Of a stretch of 64,000 nucleotides of DNA, positions 41,551-50,001 are shown one piece after another. The stretch spans positions 1 to 64,000 of the forward strand of contig NZ_DASYHS010000083.1 of the NCBI RefSeq assembly GCF_035998295.1, in the 5' to 3' direction. The first letter of the stretch is position 1; every line of letters starts with the position of its first letter. The position numbers were made by a program, and so were the translations under genes. Source of the DNA: DASYHS01 sp035998295. Its GTDB lineage: Bacteria; Pseudomonadota; Alphaproteobacteria; Azospirillales; Azospirillaceae. The notes beneath the pieces are model-generated. The model was not told the DNA's origin, made no database searches, and saw only the letters and a list, made by a program, of their open reading frames with translations.

Positions 41551-42495
41551 TCAGGCGCAGGCGGCGACCTTGGACGAGCTCCAGGCCCCGGACAGCGTGT
41601 CCTCGTCCTCGGCCTGCGCGAGCGTCCAGGCCGAGCTGTCGGCGAAGAGCGCGCGCAGGACCAGGTTGTTGAGCGCGTGGCCGGAGCGGCGGCCGTGGAA
41701 ATGGCCGAGGATGGGCGCGCCGGCGAGGTACAGGTCGCCGATGCCGTCGAGGATCTTGTGGCGCACGAACTCGTCCGGGAAGCGCAGGCCGCCCTCGTTC
41801 AGGATGCGGTCGCCGCTGATGACGATCGCGTTGTCGAGCGAACCGCCGCGCGCCAGCCCCATGCGGCGCATGTGGTCGACCTCGTGGAGGAAGCCGAAGG
41901 TGCGGGCCCGCGCGACGTCGTTCTTGAACGTGGTCCGGTCGAGCTCGACGAAGCCTTCCTGCCGGGCCACGGCGGCGCTCGAGAAGTCGATCTCGAAGCT
42001 GAAGGTGCTGCCGGGCGAGGGGCTGAGCGTGGCGTGCTTCTCCCCGTCGCCGACGGTCACTTCCTTCAGCACGCGCACGAAGCGCCGGGTGGAGGACTGC
42101 GCGAGCAGGCCCGCGCATTCGATCAGGAACACGAAAGGGCCGGCGCTGCCGTCCATGATCGGGACCTCGGCGCCGTCCAGCTCGATCACGGCGTTGTCCA
42201 CGCCGCAGCCGCGCAGCGCCGCCATCAGGTGCTCGACCGTCCCGATCGTGGTGCCCGCCTCGTTGCCGACGACGGTGCACAGCCGGGTGTCGATCACCGC
42301 GTCCCACCGGGCCGGCACGACGGCCCGGTCCCGCGGCAGATCCGTGCGCACGAAGGTGATGCCGGTGTCGGCATCCGCCGGCGCCAGCGTCATCGACACC
42401 TTCGCGCCGCTGTGCAGGCCGACACCCGTGCAGTGAATAGCGGACTTGAGGGTGTGCTGGACCGGCATCTGTGACATCTGGCTGAGAGTGGACAC
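41551..42495 (-). CDS. lpxC: UDP-3-O-acyl-N-acetylglucosamine deacetylase
   Basis: This 314-residue zinc deacetylase performs the committed step of lipid A synthesis. Zinc ligands are His89 in TIGTVEHLMAAL and the histidine and aspartate in HKILDGIGDLYL; GAPILGHFHGRRSGHALNN is the catalytic histidine region. GTG at 42495 follows GAAGG with good spacing and gives family length. ATG at 42477 is the alternative, and the open frame further upstream has no family similarity. It usually follows ftsZ directly, but here a six-gene cassette intervenes. Confidence 0.95.
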   Translation of the reverse strand: MSTLSQMSQMPVQHTLKSAIHCTGVGLHSGAKVSMTLAPADADTGITFVRTDLPRDRAVVPARWDAVIDTRLCTVVGNEAGTTIGTVEHLMAALRGCGVDNAVIELDGAEVPIMDGSAGPFVFLIECAGLLAQSSTRRFVRVLKEVTVGDGEKHATLSPSPGSTFSFEIDFSSAAVARQEGFVELDRTTFKNDVARARTFGFLHEVDHMRRMGLARGGSLDNAIVISGDRILNEGGLRFPDEFVRHKILDGIGDLYLAGAPILGHFHGRRSGHALNNLVLRALFADSSAWTLAQAEDEDTLSGAWSSSKVAACA

Positions 42496-42603
42496 GGGCG
42501 ACCTTCGGTAATGGGAGAAATTTGTCGGCGCCGTGCTCGGATAGAGGCGAACCCGAGACACACGTACTAGCTAACAAGTCGGAGCCGCACCAACAAATCA
42601 CCT

Positions 42604-42622
42604 TTTGTTACGGTTTGTTACG
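42604..42622. promoter_or_regulatory. 10-base-spaced direct repeat upstream of lpxC
   Basis: TTTGTTACG occurs at 42604-42612 and 42614-42622, one helical turn apart, in the 218-base non-coding gap between the ATP-grasp gene and lpxC. The spacing suits a protein-binding site near an lpxC promoter. The rest of the gap is locally AT-richer and shows no gene. Confidence 0.3.
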
Positions 42623-42713
42623 CCCTTTGGCGAGGCCGGGACGCGCAAGGCATAGGCCGGGCGGCAGCGGCGCGCAGTGTCGGCCGTCACGGCCGTCTCA
42701 TGGAAACACGTGG

Positions 42714-43997
42714 TCAGGTCGCGAGTTCGATCCCGAGTTCCTCGGACAGGCGGGCGACGATCGCGTCCGCCAGGGCCTCCATGCGCGCGCCGCCCTCGCC
42801 GGCGACCTGGAGGAAGCCGAAGATCTGCTGCTTCTGGCTGCCGGCATAGGCGCGGACGACCTGCCCCGGCTCCGCCTTGAGCCGGAACAGCCGCAGATGC
42901 TCGCGATGGTCGTCGAGCCACGCCAGGTCCGGCGCGCGTGCGACCACCGCGTCGTGGCGGCTGGCGATGCAGCGGGACACGGCGGCCATGCCGGGGGGCG
43001 GGGCGGGCGGGTCGGCGGGGTCGCCGACATGGATGCGGGCCGCGCTCTCGTAGATGTCGGCGCCGGTGAGGTTCCGGTACAGCAGCGGCATCAGCGCCCC
43101 CATCAGGCGCGCGTTCGCCTCGAGCAGGCGCGGCCCCTCGGGCGTCACGATGACCTCGACATGGAACAGGCCGAGGTCCAGCCCCAGCGCCTCGACGGCC
43201 GTCCGCGCGTGGTCCACGACATCGCGGCGAGTCGCCTCGTCGATCTGCGCTGGCATCGTCGCGCCCAGTTCCATCGCTTCGTCGTACTGCGCGCGCTTGC
43301 GGCCGGAGACCATGAAGGGCAGGGACCGCCCCCCTGCGACCCCGAGCTCGACCGAGACCAGCGGGCCTTCCAGGCGCCGCTCCAGCAGCAGCGTGCGGGT
43401 GTCAAGCAGGCGGTCGAGCGGGCCGAGATGCGCCCGTCCGGCCTCCACCGCCGCGAAGGCCCGCTCCAGCGCCGCCTCGTCGTCGACGCGCGCCGCCATC
43501 AGGCTGCTGGTGCCGGCGGCCGGCTTCAGGAACAGCGGGTAGCCGACGCGCGCCGCGACCTCGCGCGCGGTCGCGAGGTCGCTGGCCGTGCCGTAGGCGG
43601 TGCCCGCGATGCCGGCCCGCTCCAGCGCCGCCCGGGCATGGTCCTTGCGCCGGACCGTCGCCACGGCGCCCCGCGCCGTGAAGGGGATGCCCAGGCGCTC
43701 CGCGACGGTCGCGAGCGGCTCGAGCGCGACGTCGAGGAACGTCACCGCGCCGTCGACGGGCTGCGCCTTCCCGGCGTCGCGCAGTGCGCCCTCCAGCGCC
43801 TCCTCCTCGGCCGTGACGGGCACCTCGATCACGGCGTCGGCGAGCGGGATCAGGCTTCCGGCCAAATCTTCCGGGTACTTGCTGTCGTCCCGGGAGCGCA
43901 CGAAGGTGACGCGGTAGCCGAGCCGCTTGGCGGCCGGTATCAGGTTCAAACCCCAGTAGTTGGCGTCGACCAGGACGATGTGGCGGCGCGCGGCCAT
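42714..43997 (-). CDS. ATP-grasp ligase
   Basis: This 427-residue carboxylate-amine ligase-type protein has an N-terminal Rossmann-like pre-ATP-grasp domain (RHIVLVDANYWGLNLIPAAK). The ATP-grasp lysine region is VGYPLFLKPAAGTSSLMAAR near residue 145, and the metal site is HVEVIVTPEGPRLLEANAR near residue 290. The domain resembles carbamoyl-phosphate-synthetase/biotin-carboxylase-type amino-acid ligases and is not Ddl: it is over 100 residues longer and lacks Ddl loops. ATG at 43997 has GGAG upstream. It ends the six-gene cassette and probably forms an amide or peptide bond in its product. Confidence 0.88.
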   Translation of the reverse strand: MAARRHIVLVDANYWGLNLIPAAKRLGYRVTFVRSRDDSKYPEDLAGSLIPLADAVIEVPVTAEEEALEGALRDAGKAQPVDGAVTFLDVALEPLATVAERLGIPFTARGAVATVRRKDHARAALERAGIAGTAYGTASDLATAREVAARVGYPLFLKPAAGTSSLMAARVDDEAALERAFAAVEAGRAHLGPLDRLLDTRTLLLERRLEGPLVSVELGVAGGRSLPFMVSGRKRAQYDEAMELGATMPAQIDEATRRDVVDHARTAVEALGLDLGLFHVEVIVTPEGPRLLEANARLMGALMPLLYRNLTGADIYESAARIHVGDPADPPAPPPGMAAVSRCIASRHDAVVARAPDLAWLDDHREHLRLFRLKAEPGQVVRAYAGSQKQQIFGFLQVAGEGGARMEALADAIVARLSEELGIELAT

Positions 43998-44019
43998 GGC
44001 TTCGGTCTCCTGCGCTTCG

Positions 44020-45255
44020 TCAGCCCGGCTGCACGGACGGCCTTGCCCGGCACTGGATGCCGGCACCCAGCACGAGCGCCGCGACCGCGATGCCCCATGC
44101 CGTCGCCTCCAGCCCGGCGGCGTCCGCCCCCATGCTGCCGGCCACGACGACCGACGCCATGGCCGCGAGCCCGGCCATCCCGCTCGCGGTCGACACGGTG
44201 GCGATCGCATCGCGCGGGCAGGCCTTCATCAGCCTGGCCTGGAACAGCGAGAAGGACAGCTCGAAGACGGCCATGAACGCCCAATAGGCCAGGAAGGCCG
44301 ACGGCCCCCGGCCGACCTGCCACGGCAGCAGCAGGCAGGCCGACGTCGCGGCGAACAGCATCCACGGGGCCGGCCGGCGCAGGCGCCACGCGATCCACGC
44401 CGTCGCCGCCACCGCGCCCAGCGCCGTGGCGGCGATCGTGCCGACCTGCATCGCCGCGACCGCCGACCGGTCGGCCTCGAGATGGCCGAGCGGGAAGGCC
44501 GTCCGGGCGATCGTATGGTAGCCCTGGTAGGCCGCCGTGGTGATCAGCAGCGACCAGAACGGCAGCCGCAGCGCCGGCGTCGCGCCGAGAAGCTCGCCGA
44601 CCTCCCGCCAGAAGCCCCAGCCGCGGGCGGGCGCGCGGCTCGTCGGCGGCCCGCTGGGGCCGAGCAGCACATAGGTGCCGGCGGATGCCGCATACAGGCC
44701 GGAGGTCGTGCCGGCGACGAGCCACAACGGCCAGTCCGCCGCCACCAGCGCCGACAGCAGCGCTCCGAAGCCGGCGCCGAGGATCATCGCCGTCGTGTTC
44801 AGCGAGGCCGCCTGCTCGATCGCGTCGTCCTCGATGTACAGCTTCAGCGCGACGCCGCGCGCCGCCTTCATCTGCGCCTCGCAGAAGCCGCGCGCCAGCA
44901 GCAGGACGAAGACCGGCGCGAGGCTCAGGCCGGCGGCGATGCCGATCGGCGCGCACAGCAGGGCCGCCGCGACCTCCGTCGCGATCAGGACCCGGCGCGG
45001 CGGATGGCGGGCGCAGATGCGCGCGGTCACCGGGGCGAGCAGGACCGGCAGCAGCCACAGGGCCGCGAACACCATGGACGCGGCCAGGGCGGAGCCGGTC
45101 GCCTCGTAGATCCCGGTCGACAGCCCGATCAGCAGCAGCGCCGTGCCGGTCTGGCTGAGGAACATCGCCCCCCAGAGCACATGGAACGCCGGGGTGCGGA
45201 GCGGGTTGCCGCGTCCCGACGCGTCCCGGGCCGCGCCATCCCGGTCAGATGGCAT
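44020..45255 (-). CDS. MFS transporter, probable exporter of the cassette product
   Basis: This 411-residue protein has about 12 helices, beginning TPAFHVLWGAMFLSQTGTAL as in many small-molecule exporters of the MFS_1/enterobactin-exporter type. Motif A is weak (ICARHPPRRVLIATE). It overlaps the sulfotransferase-like gene by 11 bases and lies 22 bases before the ATP-grasp gene, so it is an integral part of the operon. Export or self-protection is inferred from context. Confidence 0.85.
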   Translation of the reverse strand: MPSDRDGAARDASGRGNPLRTPAFHVLWGAMFLSQTGTALLLIGLSTGIYEATGSALAASMVFAALWLLPVLLAPVTARICARHPPRRVLIATEVAAALLCAPIGIAAGLSLAPVFVLLLARGFCEAQMKAARGVALKLYIEDDAIEQAASLNTTAMILGAGFGALLSALVAADWPLWLVAGTTSGLYAASAGTYVLLGPSGPPTSRAPARGWGFWREVGELLGATPALRLPFWSLLITTAAYQGYHTIARTAFPLGHLEADRSAVAAMQVGTIAATALGAVAATAWIAWRLRRPAPWMLFAATSACLLLPWQVGRGPSAFLAYWAFMAVFELSFSLFQARLMKACPRDAIATVSTASGMAGLAAMASVVVAGSMGADAAGLEATAWGIAVAALVLGAGIQCRARPSVQPG

Positions 45256-46063
45256 GGGCGGCGAGCTTCTCGTACACCGCGAGCGCCCGGTCGTAGGCGG
45301 GCCGCCAGGCCTCCGGTATCTCGGCGCGAGGCGTCTCGCCGGGCGGCAGGATGCCGGTGCTTCCCTCCAGCGTCGCGTGCCATTTCGCCTGCGATTCCGC
45401 TTCGTCCGCGTTCCAGGTCCGCAGCCGGCCGGTCCGCCAGGACAGGCAGCCCTGCTCGAAGCTCAGGCCGAGCCGTTCGCAATAGCGCTCGAGCGTGCCG
45501 GCCGGGTCGCGGCGGAAGCGGTCCCCGTCGACCACGGGCGGCGCCTGCCCGGGGGAGAGCGCCGCGACCCGCTCCCATATCTCCATCAGCGGCCCGAACC
45601 CGAACTCGTCCTCGCTCGCGTCCGGCTTGAGCGGCAGCAGGGACGCCAGCACGTTGAAGGGGTGCCGGATGATGAAGGAATGCCGGGCCCGGCGCAGCAG
45701 CGCGTCCGACGCGTAGGGGGCCGCCTGGAAGGCGAGCTCCTTCACGAAGACGGCCGAGCCGCCGCCTTGCCGGGCCGCGTCCCCGATCTCTTCGTGCCCG
45801 TCATGGGCCGCCAGGTGCGGCTGGTCGCCGTAGCGTGCCGAGCGTCTGCGGCGGCTGAAATAGTAGGACCTCGTGAACGGCTCGTGGACGACGCGGCAGT
45901 CGCCGCGGGCCGCGAAGGTCCGCTCGAACGCCGTCGAGACGCTGCGCGGCACGGCCCACAGGATGATCGTCGGCGCCAGCGCTTCGGCCGGCGCGCCCGC
46001 CCCGGCGTCGGGGGCGTCGGCGGCCGAGGCCTCGACGGCCGAAGTATCAAAGGAAGGTGCCAT
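45245..46063 (-). CDS. sulfotransferase-like P-loop protein
   Basis: In this 272-residue protein, TIILWAVPRSVSTAFERTFA near residue 32 forms the 5'-phosphosulfate-binding loop (P-R-S-x-S-T-A-F). SFIIRHPFNVLASLLPL near residue 130 fits the 3'-phosphate site R-x7/8-S. This subgroup resembles the sulfotransferase-like domain sometimes found with branched-chain aminotransferases, so true PAPS-dependent activity is likely but unproven. The N-terminal 30 residues are Ala/Asp-rich. The gene overlaps the ligase gene before it by 17 bases and the exporter gene after it by 11. Confidence 0.78.
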   Translation of the reverse strand: MAPSFDTSAVEASAADAPDAGAGAPAEALAPTIILWAVPRSVSTAFERTFAARGDCRVVHEPFTRSYYFSRRRRSARYGDQPHLAAHDGHEEIGDAARQGGGSAVFVKELAFQAAPYASDALLRRARHSFIIRHPFNVLASLLPLKPDASEDEFGFGPLMEIWERVAALSPGQAPPVVDGDRFRRDPAGTLERYCERLGLSFEQGCLSWRTGRLRTWNADEAESQAKWHATLEGSTGILPPGETPRAEIPEAWRPAYDRALAVYEKLAAHAI

Positions 46064-47372
46064 AGGTCGACCTCTCCCAGTCGGTGACGACGGCCTGCAG
46101 CCTCTCGCTCTCGGCCCGCTTCACCGTCAGGAAGGTGCGCGTGAACGCCGCGCCGAGAAGGTCGTGCAGCCATTCCCGCGCCGCCAGCCGGTCGAGGGCG
46201 CGATCGAAGTGGAAGTCGAGCTGCGGCAGGTCGGTTCTTGCGAAGCCGTTGCCGGCGACGGCGGCGGGCAGCTCCCGGCCGTCGGCCAGTCCCCGCTCGA
46301 CCATGCCGAGCACCGTGGCCACGGCGAGGTAGGGGTTCGCGTCGGCGGTCGGCAGGCGGTACTCGATCCGGCAGCCCTCCCCCTCGGTCTCCGGCACCCG
46401 CACCAGCGTGCTCCGGTTGTCGAGGCCCCAGCTCGCCTGGCGCGGGAAGAAGGTGTCGGCGTAGGGGGCCTTGAACGAGTTCAAGGTCGGCAGCAGCAGC
46501 GAGAGCGCGTCGTCGGAATGGGCGAGCAGCCCCGCGATCGCGCCGGCCATGGCCCGGTTCGGGCGCCCCCCGGCCATCTCGAAGAGGGTGCGGCCGGGTC
46601 CGTCGGCCCCATGCGCGCGCAGGCTCAGGTTGACGTGCAGGCCGTTGGGCGAGGCGCCGGTCGCGGGCATGCCCATGAAGGTGGCGCGCCAGCCATGGCC
46701 CGCCGCCACCGCCTTCACCAGGTGCTTCGCCAGGAACATGCGGTCTGCCTGGGCCAGCGCGCCGCAGTGGTCGAGGCCGATCTCGAACTGGCCGTCGGAG
46801 TTCTCGGCGGCGATGCTGCCGACGGGGATGCCGGCGGTCTCCAGCGCCGCGGCGAGCGTGTCCAGGAACGGCCCTCCCAGCGTCATCTGCTGCAGGCTGT
46901 AGGCTTGGGTCCCCGCCGACGGCGGCACGCCGTCGGCGCGCTGCACCGTGAACTCCAGCTCGCACCCCACGACGGGCTCGGCGCCGGTCGCCGCGCGGAA
47001 CCGCTCGACGACGCGGCGCAGGACGTGGCGCGGCGCCTGGGGCAGGGGGGAGCCGTCGGCGTCGAACACGTCGGCCAGCACGATCGCCGCGTCCGGGCTC
47101 CAGGGCGCCAGCGCCAGCGTCTCCAGGCAGGGCCGCATCTGGTTGTCGTCGGCGCCGTTCTCCCACAGGATGCCGGTCGCCTCGACCGGAGTGCCGGTCG
47201 CGTCCTTGGAGAAGACGCCGCAGCAGTTGCGCATGCCGTCCCGGACGATCCGGGCGAAGCCCGCGAGCGGAAAGCGCTTGCCGCGCACCACGCCGTGGAT
47301 GTCGCTGTAGGCGACGTAGACCGAGCGCACCCCGTTCCGGGCCAGGAACTCCCGCGCGGCGTCAGCGTCCAT
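46047..47372 (-). CDS. glutamine synthetase-like gamma-glutamyl ligase
   Basis: This 441-residue GS-fold enzyme has the N-terminal grasp domain (YVAYSDIHGVVRGKRFPL) and catalytic metal residues in VVGCELEFTVQ, AENSDGQFEIGLDH, SPNGLHVNLSL and RIEYRLPTADANPYLAVAT. It lacks the adenylylation-site loop of nitrogen-regulated GlnA and belongs with GlnA-like/PuuA proteins that ligate glutamate or other acids to amines. It overlaps the decarboxylase gene by 11 bases, which suggests its amine substrate is that enzyme's product (inference). Confidence 0.88.
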   Translation of the reverse strand: MDADAAREFLARNGVRSVYVAYSDIHGVVRGKRFPLAGFARIVRDGMRNCCGVFSKDATGTPVEATGILWENGADDNQMRPCLETLALAPWSPDAAIVLADVFDADGSPLPQAPRHVLRRVVERFRAATGAEPVVGCELEFTVQRADGVPPSAGTQAYSLQQMTLGGPFLDTLAAALETAGIPVGSIAAENSDGQFEIGLDHCGALAQADRMFLAKHLVKAVAAGHGWRATFMGMPATGASPNGLHVNLSLRAHGADGPGRTLFEMAGGRPNRAMAGAIAGLLAHSDDALSLLLPTLNSFKAPYADTFFPRQASWGLDNRSTLVRVPETEGEGCRIEYRLPTADANPYLAVATVLGMVERGLADGRELPAAVAGNGFARTDLPQLDFHFDRALDRLAAREWLHDLLGAAFTRTFLTVKRAESERLQAVVTDWERSTYGTFL

Positions 47373-48735
47373 GCAGGGCCTCCGGGAAGAAGGAGGTTGG
47401 CGTGTGGAACGCGAAGATGTCGTCGAACTCCTCGCGGCGCCAGCACAGCTCCATCCCGCCGTTCCCGATGGCGACGACCGGGGCGCGGGGCCGGATGAAG
47501 TTGGTCGATCGCGACACCGTGTACGCGCCGGAATCCTCGATCAGGACCAGGTCGCCTTCGGCGGTCGCTTCCGGCAGCATCCTGGAGGCGCCGAGGATGT
47601 CGGCCTCGTAGCACATCGGCCCGGCGACGCGGAACGGCTTCATCGCGCCGCCGTCCGGCACCAGGCTGCGGATCGCGTGCTCCTCGTTCATGGCGATCGT
47701 CGGCATCAGGTTCAGCCCCGCGTCCACGATCACCCAGTCCAGGCCGCCGCTCCGCTTGACGCTGCTGACCCTCGATAGCAGCGTCATCGCGTCCGAGACG
47801 ATGGCCCGCCCCGGCTCGCAGCACAGCCGGATGTCCTCCAGGCCGTGCCTGCCGACGGCGTCGCGCAGCGCGCGCGCGAACAGCGCGAGGTCGAAGCCGT
47901 CCTTCTGGCCGTCGAGCGCGTCGCTGCCGTGGAGCGCCAGCATCTGCCCGAGCAGGCCGCGCCGCGTTCGCCGGATGCCGGGCACGCCGAAGCCGCCGCC
48001 GATGTTGACCACCGCGATCGGATGCCGGGGACGCAGCGACGCGCCGAAGGCCAGCACCGCGTCGATGGCCGATGCGAGCGCCGCCTCGTCGGTGATCTGC
48101 GAGCCGACATGGCAATGCAGGCCGACCAGGGACAGGTGCTCGCACGACGCGATCAGCTCGGCCGCGGCCGCCGCGGCGCCGTCGGCGAGGCTGAGGCCGA
48201 ACTTCGACTCGCGCGCCGCCTGCGCGGCCTGGGCGTTGTAGCTGGGATCGGCGCTCAGGTAGATGCCGATCCCGGGATTGACCCTCAGGCCGACCGGCAC
48301 GCGCCGGCCGAGGCGGCGGGCGACGGCGTTGACCCGCATCGCCTCGGCCGGCGCGTCGAGGTTGATCGTCACCCCGGCCTCCATCGCGCGCTCGATCTCG
48401 GCGTCGGTCTTGTGCGGGCCGTTGAACACGATGGCCGCGCCGTCGAAGCCGAGGCGCAGCGCCAGGTCCAGCTCGAACCCCGACACCACGTCCATGCCGG
48501 CGCCGAGCGCCTTGAGCTGCCCCAGCACGATCGGCATGTAGTTCGTCTTGACCGAGTACAGGACGTCCATGCGCAGCCCGGCCGCGTCGAAGGCGCCGCG
48601 AAGGTTCCGGTAGTTCCGCTCGATGCGGGCGAGGTCCAGGACGTGGGTCGGCGTGCCGAAGCGCTCGGCGACCGCGGCATATGTCGCGGACGGGATCGTT
48701 CCGGCCTCCTCGGCGGTTGCGGACGGGATGCTCAT
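47362..48735 (-). CDS. PLP-dependent decarboxylase (ornithine/DAP decarboxylase fold III)
   Basis: This 457-residue alanine-racemase-fold decarboxylase binds PLP at Lys63 (DVLYSVKTNY). The other family motifs are HCHVGSQI, the Gly loop VNIGGGFGVPG, the phosphate site CEPGRAIVSD and the active-site cysteine in AGPMCYEADI. Such enzymes act on ornithine, lysine, arginine, DAP or carboxynorspermidine. It lacks the DAP-specific arginine pattern, so a basic or hydroxylated amino acid is plausible. The start is ambiguous: ATGs at 48735, 48750, 48765 and 48780 are in frame, the last three inside a tandem repeat. 48735 has AAGG upstream and the best fit. Confidence 0.88.
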   Translation of the reverse strand: MSIPSATAEEAGTIPSATYAAVAERFGTPTHVLDLARIERNYRNLRGAFDAAGLRMDVLYSVKTNYMPIVLGQLKALGAGMDVVSGFELDLALRLGFDGAAIVFNGPHKTDAEIERAMEAGVTINLDAPAEAMRVNAVARRLGRRVPVGLRVNPGIGIYLSADPSYNAQAAQAARESKFGLSLADGAAAAAAELIASCEHLSLVGLHCHVGSQITDEAALASAIDAVLAFGASLRPRHPIAVVNIGGGFGVPGIRRTRRGLLGQMLALHGSDALDGQKDGFDLALFARALRDAVGRHGLEDIRLCCEPGRAIVSDAMTLLSRVSSVKRSGGLDWVIVDAGLNLMPTIAMNEEHAIRSLVPDGGAMKPFRVAGPMCYEADILGASRMLPEATAEGDLVLIEDSGAYTVSRSTNFIRPRAPVVAIGNGGMELCWRREEFDDIFAFHTPTSFFPEALHGR

Positions 48736-48747
48736 GGGGGTGCCTTG

Positions 48748-48792
48748 CATCGTTTCGACGGGCATCTTCTCGGCGGCCATCTTTTCGGCGGC
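48748..48792 (-). repeat. 15-base tandem repeat carrying in-frame ATGs
   Basis: Units at 48748-48762, 48763-48777 and 48778-48792; the last two differ at one base and the first is more diverged. A still weaker copy runs to the hydroxylase stop at 48807. On the minus strand each unit reads as a five-residue period ending in Met (AAEKM, AAEKM, PVETM) in the decarboxylase frame, giving several possible start codons. Confidence 0.7.
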
Positions 48793-48806
48793 GCCGTTTC
48801 GCGGGG

Positions 48807-49622
48807 TCAGCGCAGCGGCGTCACCTGCGGCGACTCCTCGGGCCTGGACGCCGTCCAGTCGGCCTTGCCTTCGCCGAGCGACGCGGCCTCGAACTCGTCG
48901 CCGTAGCGCCGGTGCTCCCACCGGTTCGTCGCGATGATCCAGATGTCGCGGTAGCCGGTCCCGCCGGGCTCGGCGGGGGCGATGTCGGTCGCGTTGTGCC
49001 ACATCGCCGCGTCCTCGTTGCACACCGCCTGGCCGGGCTGGAGCACCTGCGCGAAGAAGGGCTTGCCGCCGCCGTTCGGCAGGAACTGGCTTTCGCCGCC
49101 GACGATGTCGTGGCGCTGGAACACCGCGACGATCTGCCATTCCTGGCCGTCCCGGTGCGGCCCTTCGACGACGGCGACGCCGTGGATGTCGCTGCTGGTG
49201 ATCACGCGGATCTGGTGGATCTTGGCGTGGAACTCGCGCGACGTGTCGAAGCCGAACGCCTTGAACAGCCTGTCCATCTCCGGGCTCGGATCGATCTCCA
49301 GCGGCTCCAGGTGCCTGGGAAGGCCGCCGACGGCCCGGTTGAACCGGGGCGACTGGATGAACGGCCTGTGGGGCTGCAGCTCGCAATGCCACCGGCCGTC
49401 CCGGAACGTCATCCTGAAATCGTCGTAGCGGCGGTAGCGGTGCCGGCCGCCGGACAGCGCTCCCCGTCCCTGGCCGCAATAGGGGTCCAGGACCAGGTTG
49501 TCGAACGCCTCGATCGTCCGCCTGGACGTGATCTCGAAATCGGCGACGCGGTAGCGCCGGGGGCCAAGGTTGGTCAGGTCGTTGACGTCGTCGTCCCTGA
49601 CGATCTCTTCGATGCTGCGCAT
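48807..49622 (-). CDS. 2-oxoglutarate/Fe(II) amino-acid hydroxylase, IDO family
   Basis: This 271-residue dioxygenase carries GPHRDGQEWQIVAVFQRHDI then GGESQFLP, and later QPGQAVCNEDAAMWHNATDI. This is the pattern of the 2OG-Fe dioxygenase family that includes bacterial L-isoleucine 4-hydroxylase. Iron ligands are His156, Asp158 and His209; a C-terminal arginine (YRDIWII) would bind 2-oxoglutarate. These enzymes hydroxylate free L-amino acids. ATG at 49622 has GGGAG six bases upstream. It is first in the cassette and would supply a hydroxylated amino acid to the enzymes downstream. Confidence 0.88.
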   Translation of the reverse strand: MRSIEEIVRDDDVNDLTNLGPRRYRVADFEITSRRTIEAFDNLVLDPYCGQGRGALSGGRHRYRRYDDFRMTFRDGRWHCELQPHRPFIQSPRFNRAVGGLPRHLEPLEIDPSPEMDRLFKAFGFDTSREFHAKIHQIRVITSSDIHGVAVVEGPHRDGQEWQIVAVFQRHDIVGGESQFLPNGGGKPFFAQVLQPGQAVCNEDAAMWHNATDIAPAEPGGTGYRDIWIIATNRWEHRRYGDEFEAASLGEGKADWTASRPEESPQVTPLR

Positions 49623-49888
49623 GGAGATCTCCCGAAGATGTGGGATCGGGCACGGGCCGGCGGGGAAATTGCGTCTGGAGTTTGCGCCTCGTGCCTTCCT
49701 GAACCCGATCATGAGTTTCGAAATGTCGGGAGTCAAGTCGGTAGAGATATAAAGATTAACTGTATTTTGATTTATTGAACGAAAATTCCGGAATATTGCA
49801 ATCTGTCGACCATTCTCATGTGTCGAATACATGGGAAGGCGATGCCGCCCGCCGAACCGGAAGGGCCGGCCGCGCTCCGCCCGGGCCG
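49623..49888 (-). promoter_or_regulatory. AT-rich upstream region of the accessory cassette
   Basis: No gene is seen. Bases 49735-49800 are sharply AT-rich and contain TTTATA/TATATC on the minus strand near 49746-49755, plausible -10 elements, but no convincing -35 box at standard spacing. The cassette therefore appears to have its own promoter after the ftsZ terminator. Confidence 0.45.
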
Positions 49889-49920
49889 AAAAGGAAAACC
49901 CCGGTCCTTGCGGACCGGGG
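49889..49920 (-). terminator. Rho-independent terminator after ftsZ
   Basis: CCCCGGTCC (49899-49907) pairs perfectly with GGACCGGGG (49912-49920) around TTGC. In the direction of ftsZ transcription the stem is followed by TTTTCCTTTT (49889-49898). It would separate ftsZ from the cassette. Confidence 0.85.
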
Positions 49921-49930
49921 TGGAAGGCTG

Positions 49931-49979
49931 GGGGGCGGCCGCGTCCCTTTGGGACGGGCGGGACGTCGCGGCCGCCCCC
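49931..49979 (-). repeat. 13-bp perfect inverted repeat after ftsZ
   Basis: GGGGGCGGCCGCG (49931-49943) and CGCGGCCGCCCCC (49967-49979) form a very stable stem, with a smaller GTCCC-TTT-GGGAC hairpin in the loop. It lies between the ftsZ stop and the terminator above and may protect the mRNA 3' end. Confidence 0.7.
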
Positions 49980-50001
49980 GGACGGGGGAACCGGTGGACG
50001 C

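Noticed and set aside
42714..43997. ATP-grasp gene as the missing D-Ala-D-Ala ligase
   Set aside because: It is over 100 residues longer than Ddl, lacks Ddl signature loops, and belongs to the accessory operon.
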